Shown here in pieces: positions 1-6,181 of a stretch of 10,766 bases of DNA (the first letter of the stretch is position 1; every line of letters starts with the position of its first letter). Source of the stretch: Acidobacteriota bacterium (GTDB lineage Bacteria > Acidobacteriota > Terriglobia > UBA7540); NCBI GenBank assembly GCA_021784615.1, contig JAJYHU010000295.1, positions 1-10,766 of the forward strand, given 5' to 3'. The position numbers and the translations under genes were made by a program. The notes beneath the pieces are model-generated. The model saw only the letters and a program-made list of their open reading frames with translations. It searched no databases and was not told where the DNA came from.

Positions 1-21
1 TTTCAATCCCTCATCAAAAGC

Positions 22-48
22 AGATTCCTCGCTGCGCTCGGAATGACA
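22..48. repeat. Imperfect palindromic intergenic repeat (ATTCC..GGAAT type)
   Basis: Imperfect inverted repeat in the non-coding DNA before sthA. The arms ATTCC (25-29) and GGAAT (40-44) flank CGC-T-GCG, so the core can fold as a short hairpin; the flanks read AGATTCC and GGAATGACA. Units of this style, a TCATTCC-GAGCG-like palindrome, are familiar to me as dispersed intergenic repeats in several bacterial phyla. Only one copy is seen here, so the repeat status rests on recollection and not on copies within the window. Confidence 0.4.
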
Positions 49-93
49 TTCAGGCTTATGCAGCGAATTAATGAGCCAGTACATTAGGAAGAA

Positions 94-1500
94 ATGCTGA
101 ATTACGATTATGACATGCTGGTGATTGGTTCGGGTCCGGCGGGCCACCATGCCGCGATTCAGGCGGCGAAGTTAAACAAGAAAGTCGCGCTTGCCGAGCG
201 CAAAGGAGTGGTGGGAGGCGTTTGCATCAACCTGGGCACGATTCCCAGCAAGACGCTGCGCGAGGCCGTGCTGTATCTTTCCGGCTACCGTGAGCGCGAA
301 CTTTACGGCGAAGCCTACACGGTCAAGCAGAACATTACGAAAGAGGACCTGCTGTTTCGCACGGAACACGTGATCCAGCATGAAATTGACGTGTCGCGCC
401 ATCAGTTGGACCGGAACCGGGTTGAACTGATCAACGCGGAAGCCTCATTCGTTGACCCGCACACGGTTCGCCTGAACTACATCGACGCGCGGGGATACCG
501 TGACGTAACGGCCGGAAACATTGTGATTGCCGTGGGCACGAGCGCCACCAAGGACCCGCATATTCCCTTTGACGGCCGGCGAATCTTTACCAGCGATGAA
601 ATCCTCACGCTCGACCAGTTGCCGCGGACGCTGACGGTGGTCGGTGCCGGAGTGATCGGCTGCGAATACGCCAGCATCTTTGCGGCGCTCGGAATTCGCG
701 TGACGCTGATTGATATGCACCCGCGCCTGCTGCCCTTTGTGGATGCGGAGATCGTCGACACGCTCGCCTACCACTTGCGCAACAATCGCGTGACCTTGTG
801 GCTCCATGAGGAAGTCCGGGCGATCGAGCCCCATGATAACGACCACGGCGGCGGAGTCATCATTCACCTGGCGAGCGGCAAGCAGATCGTCACAGAGAAG
901 GCCCTCTACAGCATCGGACGAACGGGCGCGACGGGCCGGCTGAATCTTGAGGCGGCGGGACTTGCCGCTGACGATCGAGGCCGCCTGAAAGTGAATGATC
1001 ATTACCAGACGGCGGCGGCGCATATCTACGCGGCGGGTGACGTCATCGGCTTTCCCAGCCTGGCGTCGATTTCCATGGAGCAGGGAAGGCTGGCGGCCTG
1101 CCACGCTTTTGGCGTTGAGGCGGCAAGCGTCAGAGAATTGTTCCCATACGGGATTTACACCATACCGGAGATCTCCATGGTGGGCCGTAATGAAGAGACC
1201 CTGAGCGGGCAGGGAGTTCCGTACGAAGTCGGCAAGGCTCTCTACAAGGAGACCGCGCGCGGCCAGATCATCGGCGACGTCACGGGCCTGCTGAAGCTGA
1301 TCTTTCACCTGGAGACTCGCGACTTGCTGGGCGTGCACATTGTCGGCGAGGGCGCCAGCGACTTGGTGCACATCGGCCAGGCGGTTCTTGCTTACGGCGG
1401 GCAGATCGATTATTTCGTGAACACCGTCTTCAATTATCCGACGCTTGCCGAGTGCTACAAGAACGCCGCCTTCGACGGAATGAACCGCCTGCGGTCGTAG
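94..1500 (+). CDS. sthA: Soluble pyridine nucleotide transhydrogenase (Si-specific NAD(P)+ transhydrogenase)
   Basis: Cytoplasmic FAD flavoprotein that equilibrates NADPH + NAD+ with NADP+ + NADH; 468 aa, the usual family length. Domains in order: FAD-binding Rossmann motif GSGPAG (G12-G17) with E35 at the end of the second strand; the NAD(P) Rossmann motif GAGVIG (G184-G189); a second FAD motif in AAGDVIGFPSLAS; and a C-terminal dimerisation domain with HIGQA and FNYPTLAE. The active-site segment reads GGVCINLGTIPSK: the first redox cysteine (C44) is present but the second position is T49. With NYPT in place of the HPT histidine motif of disulfide oxidoreductases, this is the established SthA signature and argues against lipoamide dehydrogenase. 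The start is ATG with AGGAAGAA just upstream (86-93, close spacing); M8 is a less likely alternative. The upstream neighbour is outside the window; the downstream gene is convergent. Confidence 0.95.
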   Translation: MLNYDYDMLVIGSGPAGHHAAIQAAKLNKKVALAERKGVVGGVCINLGTIPSKTLREAVLYLSGYRERELYGEAYTVKQNITKEDLLFRTEHVIQHEIDVSRHQLDRNRVELINAEASFVDPHTVRLNYIDARGYRDVTAGNIVIAVGTSATKDPHIPFDGRRIFTSDEILTLDQLPRTLTVVGAGVIGCEYASIFAALGIRVTLIDMHPRLLPFVDAEIVDTLAYHLRNNRVTLWLHEEVRAIEPHDNDHGGGVIIHLASGKQIVTEKALYSIGRTGATGRLNLEAAGLAADDRGRLKVNDHYQTAAAHIYAAGDVIGFPSLASISMEQGRLAACHAFGVEAASVRELFPYGIYTIPEISMVGRNEETLSGQGVPYEVGKALYKETARGQIIGDVTGLLKLIFHLETRDLLGVHIVGEGASDLVHIGQAVLAYGGQIDYFVNTVFNYPTLAECYKNAAFDGMNRLRS

Positions 1501-1606
1501 GCCGGTTCCCCGGTCGTCAGGCGCAGAGTGCGTGTTCACCGTTTTGCCGGCATGGCTTCAGTCGTATACGGCGCGGAGGCGCGGACTTTGAGAGATGAGT
1601 GCGCCG

Positions 1607-1633
1607 CCCAGAGCCGCTTGCCGCGACTCTGGG
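1607..1633. terminator. Candidate hairpin between convergent genes
   Basis: Perfect 7-bp inverted repeat CCCAGAG (1607-1613) / CTCTGGG (1627-1633). The stem continues, after one C/A mismatch, with CGC (1615-1617) / GCG (1623-1625) around a five-base loop. It lies between the stop of sthA (1500) and the stop of the opposing small gene (1665), where a bidirectional terminator would be expected. Neither side has a clean T run, so intrinsic termination is doubtful; it may only be an RNA stem or part of a repeat. Confidence 0.3.
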
Positions 1634-1664
1634 TAGCTACGCGACGGTAGGGTTTGTTCGTCTC

Positions 1665-2036
1665 CTAATTAGTTTTGGGATGGCTGAAAATCAGGTTTTC
1701 TCTCCAGCCCTTTGGGCTGATTTCAGTCAGGACTTGTTGGTTTGAGGCCATTTTGGAATAATCAACTTCCGTCTGGCTGTTCTTTTGGGAATTGCCGACC
1801 ACCTTGGCTGGAGCTTGCCCGACGAGACGCCCGTTTCGGTTATAAAACCGGACCTCGGACATCGCCGCGTTTTTCGTGACATTAATCCGGTAAGAGCCGG
1901 GCTCCAGCTTTAACGACTTGCCAACCATCGAGGGGTAGAGCACGTTGATCTGCTTCGTCTTGCCAAACGCCATTCCCGCGAACAAGAAAACCACGCTTAG
2001 TGTTGCGATCAGCCCCATGTGAAATTTGCTTATCAT
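1665..2036 (-). CDS. Small secreted protein of unknown function
   Basis: About 123 aa, function not recognised. The N-terminus is a clear Sec signal peptide: positive start (K4), hydrophobic stretch GLIATLSVVFLFAGMAF (residues 8-24), and probable cleavage after AFG (G25). The mature part of about 98 aa has no cysteine and a beta-rich look, with the phrases GKSLKLEPGSYRINV, VRFYNRNGRLVGQAPAKVV and a C-terminal LTEISPKGWRENLIF. This resembles small exported proteins common in Acidobacteriota with an 'L.PG.Y.v ... G..v..aPakvv' pattern (from memory, not searched). The frame also opens at a TTG (2045-2043), but GGAGGG (2053-2048) is only 2 nt from it and 11 nt from the ATG at 2036-2034, so I prefer the ATG. 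It follows ribD on the same strand with a gap of about 250 nt, probably with its own promoter; it is convergent with sthA. Confidence 0.7.
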   Translation of the reverse strand: MISKFHMGLIATLSVVFLFAGMAFGKTKQINVLYPSMVGKSLKLEPGSYRINVTKNAAMSEVRFYNRNGRLVGQAPAKVVGNSQKNSQTEVDYSKMASNQQVLTEISPKGWRENLIFSHPKTN

Positions 2037-2159
2037 ATGAACCAATACCCTCCAAATTAGAATTTGAGCTTCTGTTCGTTATGATCCCGGCGCTGAACCG
2101 GAAGGTTGCTCGCAAGCGTTGGAATGTAACTTAACGGACCAAATTGAGAGCGTAAAGTT

Positions 2160-2197
2160 GAGAATTCTCTGTTAAGAGAGGCGTGGCCTATGGCCTA
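2160..2197. repeat. Clustered palindromes and tandem heptamer upstream of the small secreted gene
   Basis: The gap between ribD and the small secreted gene (2037-2285) contains no gene that I can support. It holds a perfect 10-bp palindrome GAGAATTCTC (2160-2169), an overlapping hairpin TCTCT-GTTA-AGAGA (2166-2179) and a perfect tandem heptamer TGGCCTA x2 (2184-2197). These could be an operator, the decayed end of a terminator, or chance. No convincing -10/-35 pair and no U-tract terminator for ribD was found. Confidence 0.3.
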
Positions 2198-2285
2198 AAT
2201 ACAGACGAACGATTAAGGCAATGAAAGCGTGCCGGCTGGGCGGATGACTTACAGCAAAGTTTTTCAAATGACGCGCCTAAGAACT

Positions 2286-3389
2286 TCAATCACGGGCCCA
2301 GGAAGACAAGCTTCCTTGAACCAGCCAGGAATTGCCAATCTGTTCCATTCTGAAACTGCGCAGCCAACTGGCCTCGGCAAGCAGGGCGGCTCCGGTTCCT
2401 CGAACGGCAGCGGGGCTTTTGGTAGAACCCAGAATGACGGGCGCCGTGAACCAGTAGACTCTGTCCACTAGCTGTAGATCGAAAAAGCTGCCCAAGACTT
2501 CTCCTCCGCCTTCAACCAGAAGGGTTAGGATGCCCTGCTGCGCCAGCTTGGATAGCAGAGGTTCTAGGGGAACTCTTTTACCGTTAAAAGTCATGACGTT
2601 GACGCCGCGGCGGATGAGACGATCTTTCTTCCGCGAACTGGCTTTAGTCGAGCACGCCACAATACATTTTTTTGACTTCACGGCTTGGCATTCCAGCGGA
2701 ATGCGCAAACGGGAGTCGAGAACGATTCTCCAAGGCTCGCGGGCGCCCGGCGCTCTGGGGCCGAGATGGGGATCGTCGGTAAGAATAGTGTTGATTCCCA
2801 CCAGCACCGCCTGATGTTCCGCCCGCAGTTCTCTCGCGCGCCGCCGTGCGTGAGTGTCCGTGATCCACTTGGACTCTCCGGTTCGCGTCGCAATTTTGCC
2901 GTCCAGGCTGGTGGCGACTTTGACGGTTACGAAGGGCATGCCCGTGGCCCGAAACTTCAAGTACCCTTCATTCAAGGCGGCAGCCTGAGCGGAACATAAA
3001 CCACGGTGCACATGCAGTCCGTGGGTTTCAAGGATTTTTGCGCCGCGGCCGGAAACAAGCGGGTTCGGATCTTCGAGCGCGTAGAAGACTTCGCGGATTC
3101 CCGCCTTGATGATGGCGTCCGTGCAAGGCGGAGTTTGGCCGTGGTGGCAGCAGGGTTCGAGCGTGACGTAGAGAGCGGCTCCCCGGGCGCGCGCCTCGGC
3201 CGCCGCGAGGGCTTCCACCTCAGCGTGGTTTGACCCTGGCCCGCGATGAAATCCTTTCCCCACGATGCGGCCGTCCCGGACGATCACACAACCTACCCAC
3301 GGATTAGGATAGGGCCACAAGGGACTTTTGCGGGCAAGACGCAAGGCTTCCCGCATGTAAAACTCAGGGGAGCGTCGTGAGATGGGCAT
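2286..3389 (-). CDS. ribD: Bifunctional riboflavin deaminase/reductase RibD
   Basis: Converts 2,5-diamino-6-ribosylamino-pyrimidinone 5'-phosphate to 5-amino-6-ribitylamino-uracil 5'-phosphate by zinc-dependent deamination and NADPH-dependent side-chain reduction. At 367 aa it is full length for the fused enzyme. The N-terminal deaminase domain (about residues 1-145) has NPWVGCVIV, the zinc/catalytic HAE (H55, E57) and PCCHHGQTPPC with ligands C80 and C89. The C-terminal RibG-type reductase domain (about 150-367) has FVTVKVATSLDGKIAT, WITD, VGINTILTDDP and LLVEGGGEVLGSF. It is the last gene of the rib operon: ATG 6 nt after the ribBA stop, with AAGGTG (3407-3402) as a rather distant ribosome binding site inside the ribBA end. 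No motif is missing. Confidence 0.96.
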   Translation of the reverse strand: MPISRRSPEFYMREALRLARKSPLWPYPNPWVGCVIVRDGRIVGKGFHRGPGSNHAEVEALAAAEARARGAALYVTLEPCCHHGQTPPCTDAIIKAGIREVFYALEDPNPLVSGRGAKILETHGLHVHRGLCSAQAAALNEGYLKFRATGMPFVTVKVATSLDGKIATRTGESKWITDTHARRRARELRAEHQAVLVGINTILTDDPHLGPRAPGAREPWRIVLDSRLRIPLECQAVKSKKCIVACSTKASSRKKDRLIRRGVNVMTFNGKRVPLEPLLSKLAQQGILTLLVEGGGEVLGSFFDLQLVDRVYWFTAPVILGSTKSPAAVRGTGAALLAEASWLRSFRMEQIGNSWLVQGSLSSWARD

Positions 3390-3395
3390 GCGAGA

Positions 3396-4610
3396 TTACT
3401 GCACCTTGCTCAAGAGATGTCCAAGTTTGTCTTTCTTCACTTTCAGGTAACGGCGATTGCATGTGGTCGGCGGAATTTCAAGAGGCACCCGCCGGAGAAT
3501 TCGCAGTCCGTAACGCCGGATTCCCGAAACCTTTTTGGGGTTGTTGGTAAGCAGGTGAATCTTCCGCACGCCCAGGTCCGCCAGAATCTGGGCTCCCACC
3601 GAGTAATCGCGCATATCGGCGGGAAGGCCCAGCCGCTCGTTGGCTTGCACGGTGTCCAATCCCTTGTCCTGAAGCGCATAGGCGCGAATTTTATTGGCCA
3701 GGCCGATGCCTCGGCCCTCCTGGCTGAGGTAGACCAGAACGCCTTCGCCTTTCTCGCTGATTTTCTTCATAGCTGTCGCAAGCTGGTCGCGGCAATCGCA
3801 GCGGATGGAGTAAAGAGTGTCTCCCGTCACGCATTGCGAATGAACCCGAACCAGGACCGCTCGGTCGGGAGAAAGTTTTCCTTTGACCAGCGCCAGGTGT
3901 TCGCGATTCTGGGAGGGACATTCATAAACGTGCACGGTGAAAGGGCCGAATTCAGTGGGCAAGTGGGCGCTTGCAACCCGCTCAACCAGCTTTTCCCGGT
4001 ACCGCCGATAGTCGATGAGCTCTTCGATATTCAGCACCTTCAGGTTAAAACGCCGGGCCAGTTTTTCAATGTTGCGGCTTTGCGCGGCCTTGCCCTTCTC
4101 ATCCAGAATCTCGCACATGACGGCCACGGGATTCAGCCCTGCCAGGCGCGAAAGATCAACCGCCGCCTCCGTGTGGCCGGCGCGGGCGAGAACGCCGCCG
4201 GCCCGCGCCCGAATAGGGAAAATATGTCCGGGCCGGATCAGGTCAAAAGAGCGCGTCCGCGGCGAGGCGAGCAAACGGACGGTGGCTGCGCGGTCGTCGG
4301 CGGAGATTCCCGTGGTGATGCCTTTGCGCGCGTCAACCGACAAGGTGAAATCGCAGCCGAAGGGCGTGGAGTTTTCGCCTTCCGTCACCATCGGAGGAAG
4401 TCCCAGCTTCATGGCGCGCTCGCGCGTCAGGGCCGTGCAGATGAGTCCTCCGCCGTGTTTGATCATGAAATTCATGTGAACCGGAGAGATCTTTTCCGCT
4501 GCGATCACCAGATCCGCCTCATTCTCGCGTTCCAGACTGTCGCGGACGATTACCATCCGGCCGCGCCGGATTTCCTGAATTGCTTCCTCAACGGTGGCAA
4601 ATTGCGACAT
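3396..4610 (-). CDS. ribBA: Bifunctional 3,4-dihydroxy-2-butanone-4-phosphate synthase / GTP cyclohydrolase II
   Basis: Supplies both substrates of riboflavin synthesis; cytoplasmic; 404 aa, typical for the fusion. The DHBP synthase domain (about 1-202) has the RENE core (R28-E31), RPGHIFPIRA and the metal/catalytic GHTEA (H146, E148). The GTP cyclohydrolase II domain (about 205-404) has the zinc motif C-x10-C-x-C (C260, C271, C273), QEGRGIGL (from Q297), NKIRAYALQDKG and LLTNNPKKV. The acidic loop before RENE reads DSLERENEAD (24-33) where the usual form is DDEDRENEGD, so three loop residues and the glycine differ; activity is still likely because the core is kept. The ATG lies 8 nt after the ribH stop, with the ribosome binding site GAAGGG (4620-4615) overlapping that stop, which suggests coupled translation. 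Confidence 0.96.
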   Translation of the reverse strand: MSQFATVEEAIQEIRRGRMVIVRDSLERENEADLVIAAEKISPVHMNFMIKHGGGLICTALTRERAMKLGLPPMVTEGENSTPFGCDFTLSVDARKGITTGISADDRAATVRLLASPRTRSFDLIRPGHIFPIRARAGGVLARAGHTEAAVDLSRLAGLNPVAVMCEILDEKGKAAQSRNIEKLARRFNLKVLNIEELIDYRRYREKLVERVASAHLPTEFGPFTVHVYECPSQNREHLALVKGKLSPDRAVLVRVHSQCVTGDTLYSIRCDCRDQLATAMKKISEKGEGVLVYLSQEGRGIGLANKIRAYALQDKGLDTVQANERLGLPADMRDYSVGAQILADLGVRKIHLLTNNPKKVSGIRRYGLRILRRVPLEIPPTTCNRRYLKVKKDKLGHLLSKVQ

Positions 4611-4618
4611 GTTTCCCT

Positions 4619-5116
4619 TCAGCCTTTGATCTTGCTTAGGGTGCGGAGCAGCGCAAGCGCCGACTGCGCCGCTTCGATTCCCTTGTTATGCTGATTATTG
4701 CCCGCGCGCCGCAGGGCGTCGCGGCGATTGTAAGTGGCCAGAACTTCAAAAATGACCGGCACATTATGGCGGAGCGAAACTTCCATGATGCCGCGCGCGC
4801 ATCCGTCGGCCACCAGTTCAAAGTGGTAAGTCTCCCCGCGAATCACCGCTCCCAGCGCGATCAGCGCATCATAGCGCTTCCGGGCCGCCAGCCTCCCGGC
4901 GAGGACCGGAATTTCAAAGCAACCTGGAACCGTAAAAACCCGGATATTCCGGGCCGGGATGCCGCCGGCGATCAGGGCCTCCACGCACTTCTTTTCCAGG
5001 CTCGCGGTAATTTCCGCGTTATATTCGGCCCGGATAATCGCCAGCCGCATTTTCGCCGCCGCGCTTCGAGCGAGTTGTGGAGTTCCGGCCGTCGATTTTG
5101 CGGCGCGCAACCTCAT
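4619..5116 (-). CDS. ribH: 6,7-dimethyl-8-ribityllumazine synthase (riboflavin synthase beta subunit)
   Basis: Condenses 5-amino-6-ribitylaminouracil with 3,4-dihydroxy-2-butanone 4-phosphate to lumazine; family members form pentamers or 60-subunit capsids. 165 aa. Motifs: IIRAEYNAEIT (residues 27-37) for the first strand, VPGCFEIP (63-70), ALGAVIRGETYHFE with the likely catalytic H98, VPVIFEVLA (119-127), and RRAG...NKG with R137 and K145 for phosphate binding. The usual FGVLT is FEVLA here, a family-level deviation. The ATG overlaps the TGA of ribE as ATGA (5116-5113), a classic coupling arrangement that favours this start. A second in-frame ATG (M23, 5050) would give a length of 143 aa and remove a 22-residue basic/Ala-rich extension, but it has no better ribosome binding site. 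Confidence 0.94.
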   Translation of the reverse strand: MRLRAAKSTAGTPQLARSAAAKMRLAIIRAEYNAEITASLEKKCVEALIAGGIPARNIRVFTVPGCFEIPVLAGRLAARKRYDALIALGAVIRGETYHFELVADGCARGIMEVSLRHNVPVIFEVLATYNRRDALRRAGNNQHNKGIEAAQSALALLRTLSKIKG

Positions 5117-5697
5117 TTTTCGAGCAGCCTTTCGATATATTTCGCCAGCATGTCGACCTCAATGTTGACGCGCTGGCCCACGCGTTTTTCCCCCAGCGTG
5201 GTGTGGCTCAGCGTATAGTCCAGCAACGACACTTGGAAGGTGGTGCGCCGCGGATTCACCACGGTCAGGCTGATGCCGTCGATGGCGATCGATCCCTTGG
5301 GGACAACGTACCGGGCAAATTGCCGGGGGAGTTCGAAGGTATAAATCTTCGCTTCGCCCTCGCTTTCGATTCCTCGTATCCGGCCCGTTGTATCCACATG
5401 GCCTTGCACCAGATGTCCGCCGATCAGGCTCTTGAGCGTGAGGCTTCGCTCCAGGTTGACTTTGTCGTGGAGAGCGAGTTCGCCGAGGGTCGATTTGCGC
5501 AAGGTCTCCGGCATGTACGTCACCCGGAAGGCGTCGCGGCTGGCGTGCTGGACCGTCGAGCACACTCCCTCCACCGAAACGCTTTCCCCTTTCCCGAGTC
5601 TCCAGGAGCGGGGTTTCTGGATGGTTAGAATTCGCTGCTCGCGCCGATTCTCAACGCGCACGACCGGGCTGGTGGTTTCCACGATGCCGCTAAACAT
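5113..5697 (-). CDS. ribE: Riboflavin synthase alpha subunit
   Basis: Dismutates two molecules of 6,7-dimethyl-8-ribityllumazine to riboflavin plus the pyrimidine; acts as a trimer with RibH. 194 aa in two homologous lumazine-binding barrels: residues 1-about 95 (MFSGIVE, ESVSVEGVCSTV, PETLRKSTLG, VNLERSL) and about 96-194 (GHLVQGHVDTTG, KGSIAIDGISLTVV, LSHTTLG, VNIEVDMLAKY). The open frame extends 50 codons upstream to 5847, but the family nearly always starts at MF(T/S)GI, and the extension is riboswitch leader without family similarity, so I start at ATG 5697-5695. The site upstream (GAGACGA) is a weak Shine-Dalgarno, consistent with a controlled start. First gene of the operon after the FMN riboswitch. 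Known as ribE or ribC depending on the organism. Confidence 0.95.
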   Translation of the reverse strand: MFSGIVETTSPVVRVENRREQRILTIQKPRSWRLGKGESVSVEGVCSTVQHASRDAFRVTYMPETLRKSTLGELALHDKVNLERSLTLKSLIGGHLVQGHVDTTGRIRGIESEGEAKIYTFELPRQFARYVVPKGSIAIDGISLTVVNPRRTTFQVSLLDYTLSHTTLGEKRVGQRVNIEVDMLAKYIERLLEK

Positions 5698-5880
5698 GCT
5701 TCGTCTCGCCGGGGCTATACGCTCAGCCGGATTCCGCCGCACGGGATGGGAGTCGCTCGCGGCGAGGCTTGTCTTGGGGAATATCCCCGTACTGGGGGCA
5801 AGGTGGGTAGACGTGCAAACCTGGCGGCGACACTCCAGCACGGGCAAAAAGCGCCCGCGGCAGGGAAGCCGTCAGATCCG
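5698..5880 (-). promoter_or_regulatory. Post-aptamer leader / expression platform of the rib operon
   Basis: 183 nt between the 3' strand of riboswitch P1 and the ribE ATG, with no gene that I can support. Features read on the minus strand: CGGGC-GCTTTTT-GCCCG (5857-5841), a GC hairpin whose only T run lies in the loop; GGGG-ATATT-CCCC; and a CGCCGC...GCGGCG pair about 30 nt before the ribosome binding site. No hairpin is followed directly by a U tract, so a standard intrinsic terminator is not evident. Control by masking of the weak ribE ribosome binding site, or by Rho, is an inference. Confidence 0.5.
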
Positions 5881-6074
5881 ACCTTCTCCCATCCGGACTT
5901 TACCGTCGGCCTCGGAATTTCACCGAGTCGTGGGGATTCGGGCGATTTCCTGCCGGCAAGCCTATCTTCCGAACGGAATGCCAATAACCTCGATCGCCAT
6001 CTTCCCCTCGCGGGCTTTACCGCCGATCGGGAATTGGGAAGACTTGCTTGCTTCCCTCACCCTGCCCCGAAGGT
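5881..6074 (-). ncRNA. FMN riboswitch (RFN element)
   Basis: Cis-acting aptamer that binds flavin mononucleotide and represses the downstream rib genes. On the minus strand, P1 closes with ACCTTC (6074-6069) and GAAGGT (5886-5881), six perfect pairs. The conserved blocks are all present: GGGGCAGGGTGA, CGGCGGTAAAGCCCGCGA, CTCGG-TGAAATT-CCGAG (P5/L5, 5927-5911) and GCCGACGGTAAAGTCCGGAT followed by GGGAGAAGGT. Two arms are unusual. The L2 loop is interrupted by a 21-nt hairpin (6056-6036: GGGAAG, 9-nt loop, CTTCCC). P4 is a long arm with pairs GGGGA/TCCCC (6007-6003 with 5936-5932) and GGCGAT/ATCGCC (5998-5993 with 5946-5941) around a 4x4 internal loop. It lies directly upstream of ribE, as expected for this class. 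Confidence 0.97.
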
Positions 6075-6098
6075 CACCACTACAGGTTGTCAGACTCT

Positions 6099-6128
6099 TT
6101 TATAGCATGAAAGAGCGCGGCAGCTCAA
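6099..6128 (-). promoter_or_regulatory. Putative sigma70 promoter of the rib operon
   Basis: Reading the minus strand, TTGAGC (6128-6123) and TATAAA (6104-6099) are separated by 18 nt, resembling TTGACA-TATAAT. The predicted transcription start, around 6092, falls about 18 nt before riboswitch P1, which is the right geometry for a leader RNA. This is sequence pattern only, but the position strengthens it. Confidence 0.6.
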
Positions 6129-6181
6129 GCGGCGGCGCCCTGCGAAGCCGATGCACTGATGAAGGCGTTGCGGCGCTGCGG

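Noticed and set aside
94..1500. Dihydrolipoamide dehydrogenase or mercuric reductase as identity
   Set aside because: The second redox-active cysteine is Thr (T49) and the C-terminal HPT motif is NYPT; both fit SthA and not disulfide oxidoreductases.
445..1539. A 364-codon minus-strand open frame antisense to sthA
   Set aside because: Shadow of sthA; composition rich in R, D and V typical of antisense reading, with no recognisable domain.
3417..4694. A 425-codon plus-strand open frame antisense to ribBA
   Set aside because: Mirror of the ribBA codon pattern; no family motif, while the opposite strand has complete RibBA motifs.
5698..5847. Upstream extension of ribE to an earlier start (244 aa)
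   Set aside because: Riboflavin synthase alpha starts at MF(T/S)GI; the extra 50 residues are translated leader RNA with no similarity to the family.
5841..5857. GC hairpin CGGGC/GCCCG as an intrinsic terminator in the rib leader
   Set aside because: The T run is in the hairpin loop and not after the stem; the 3' flank TGCTGG has no U tract.
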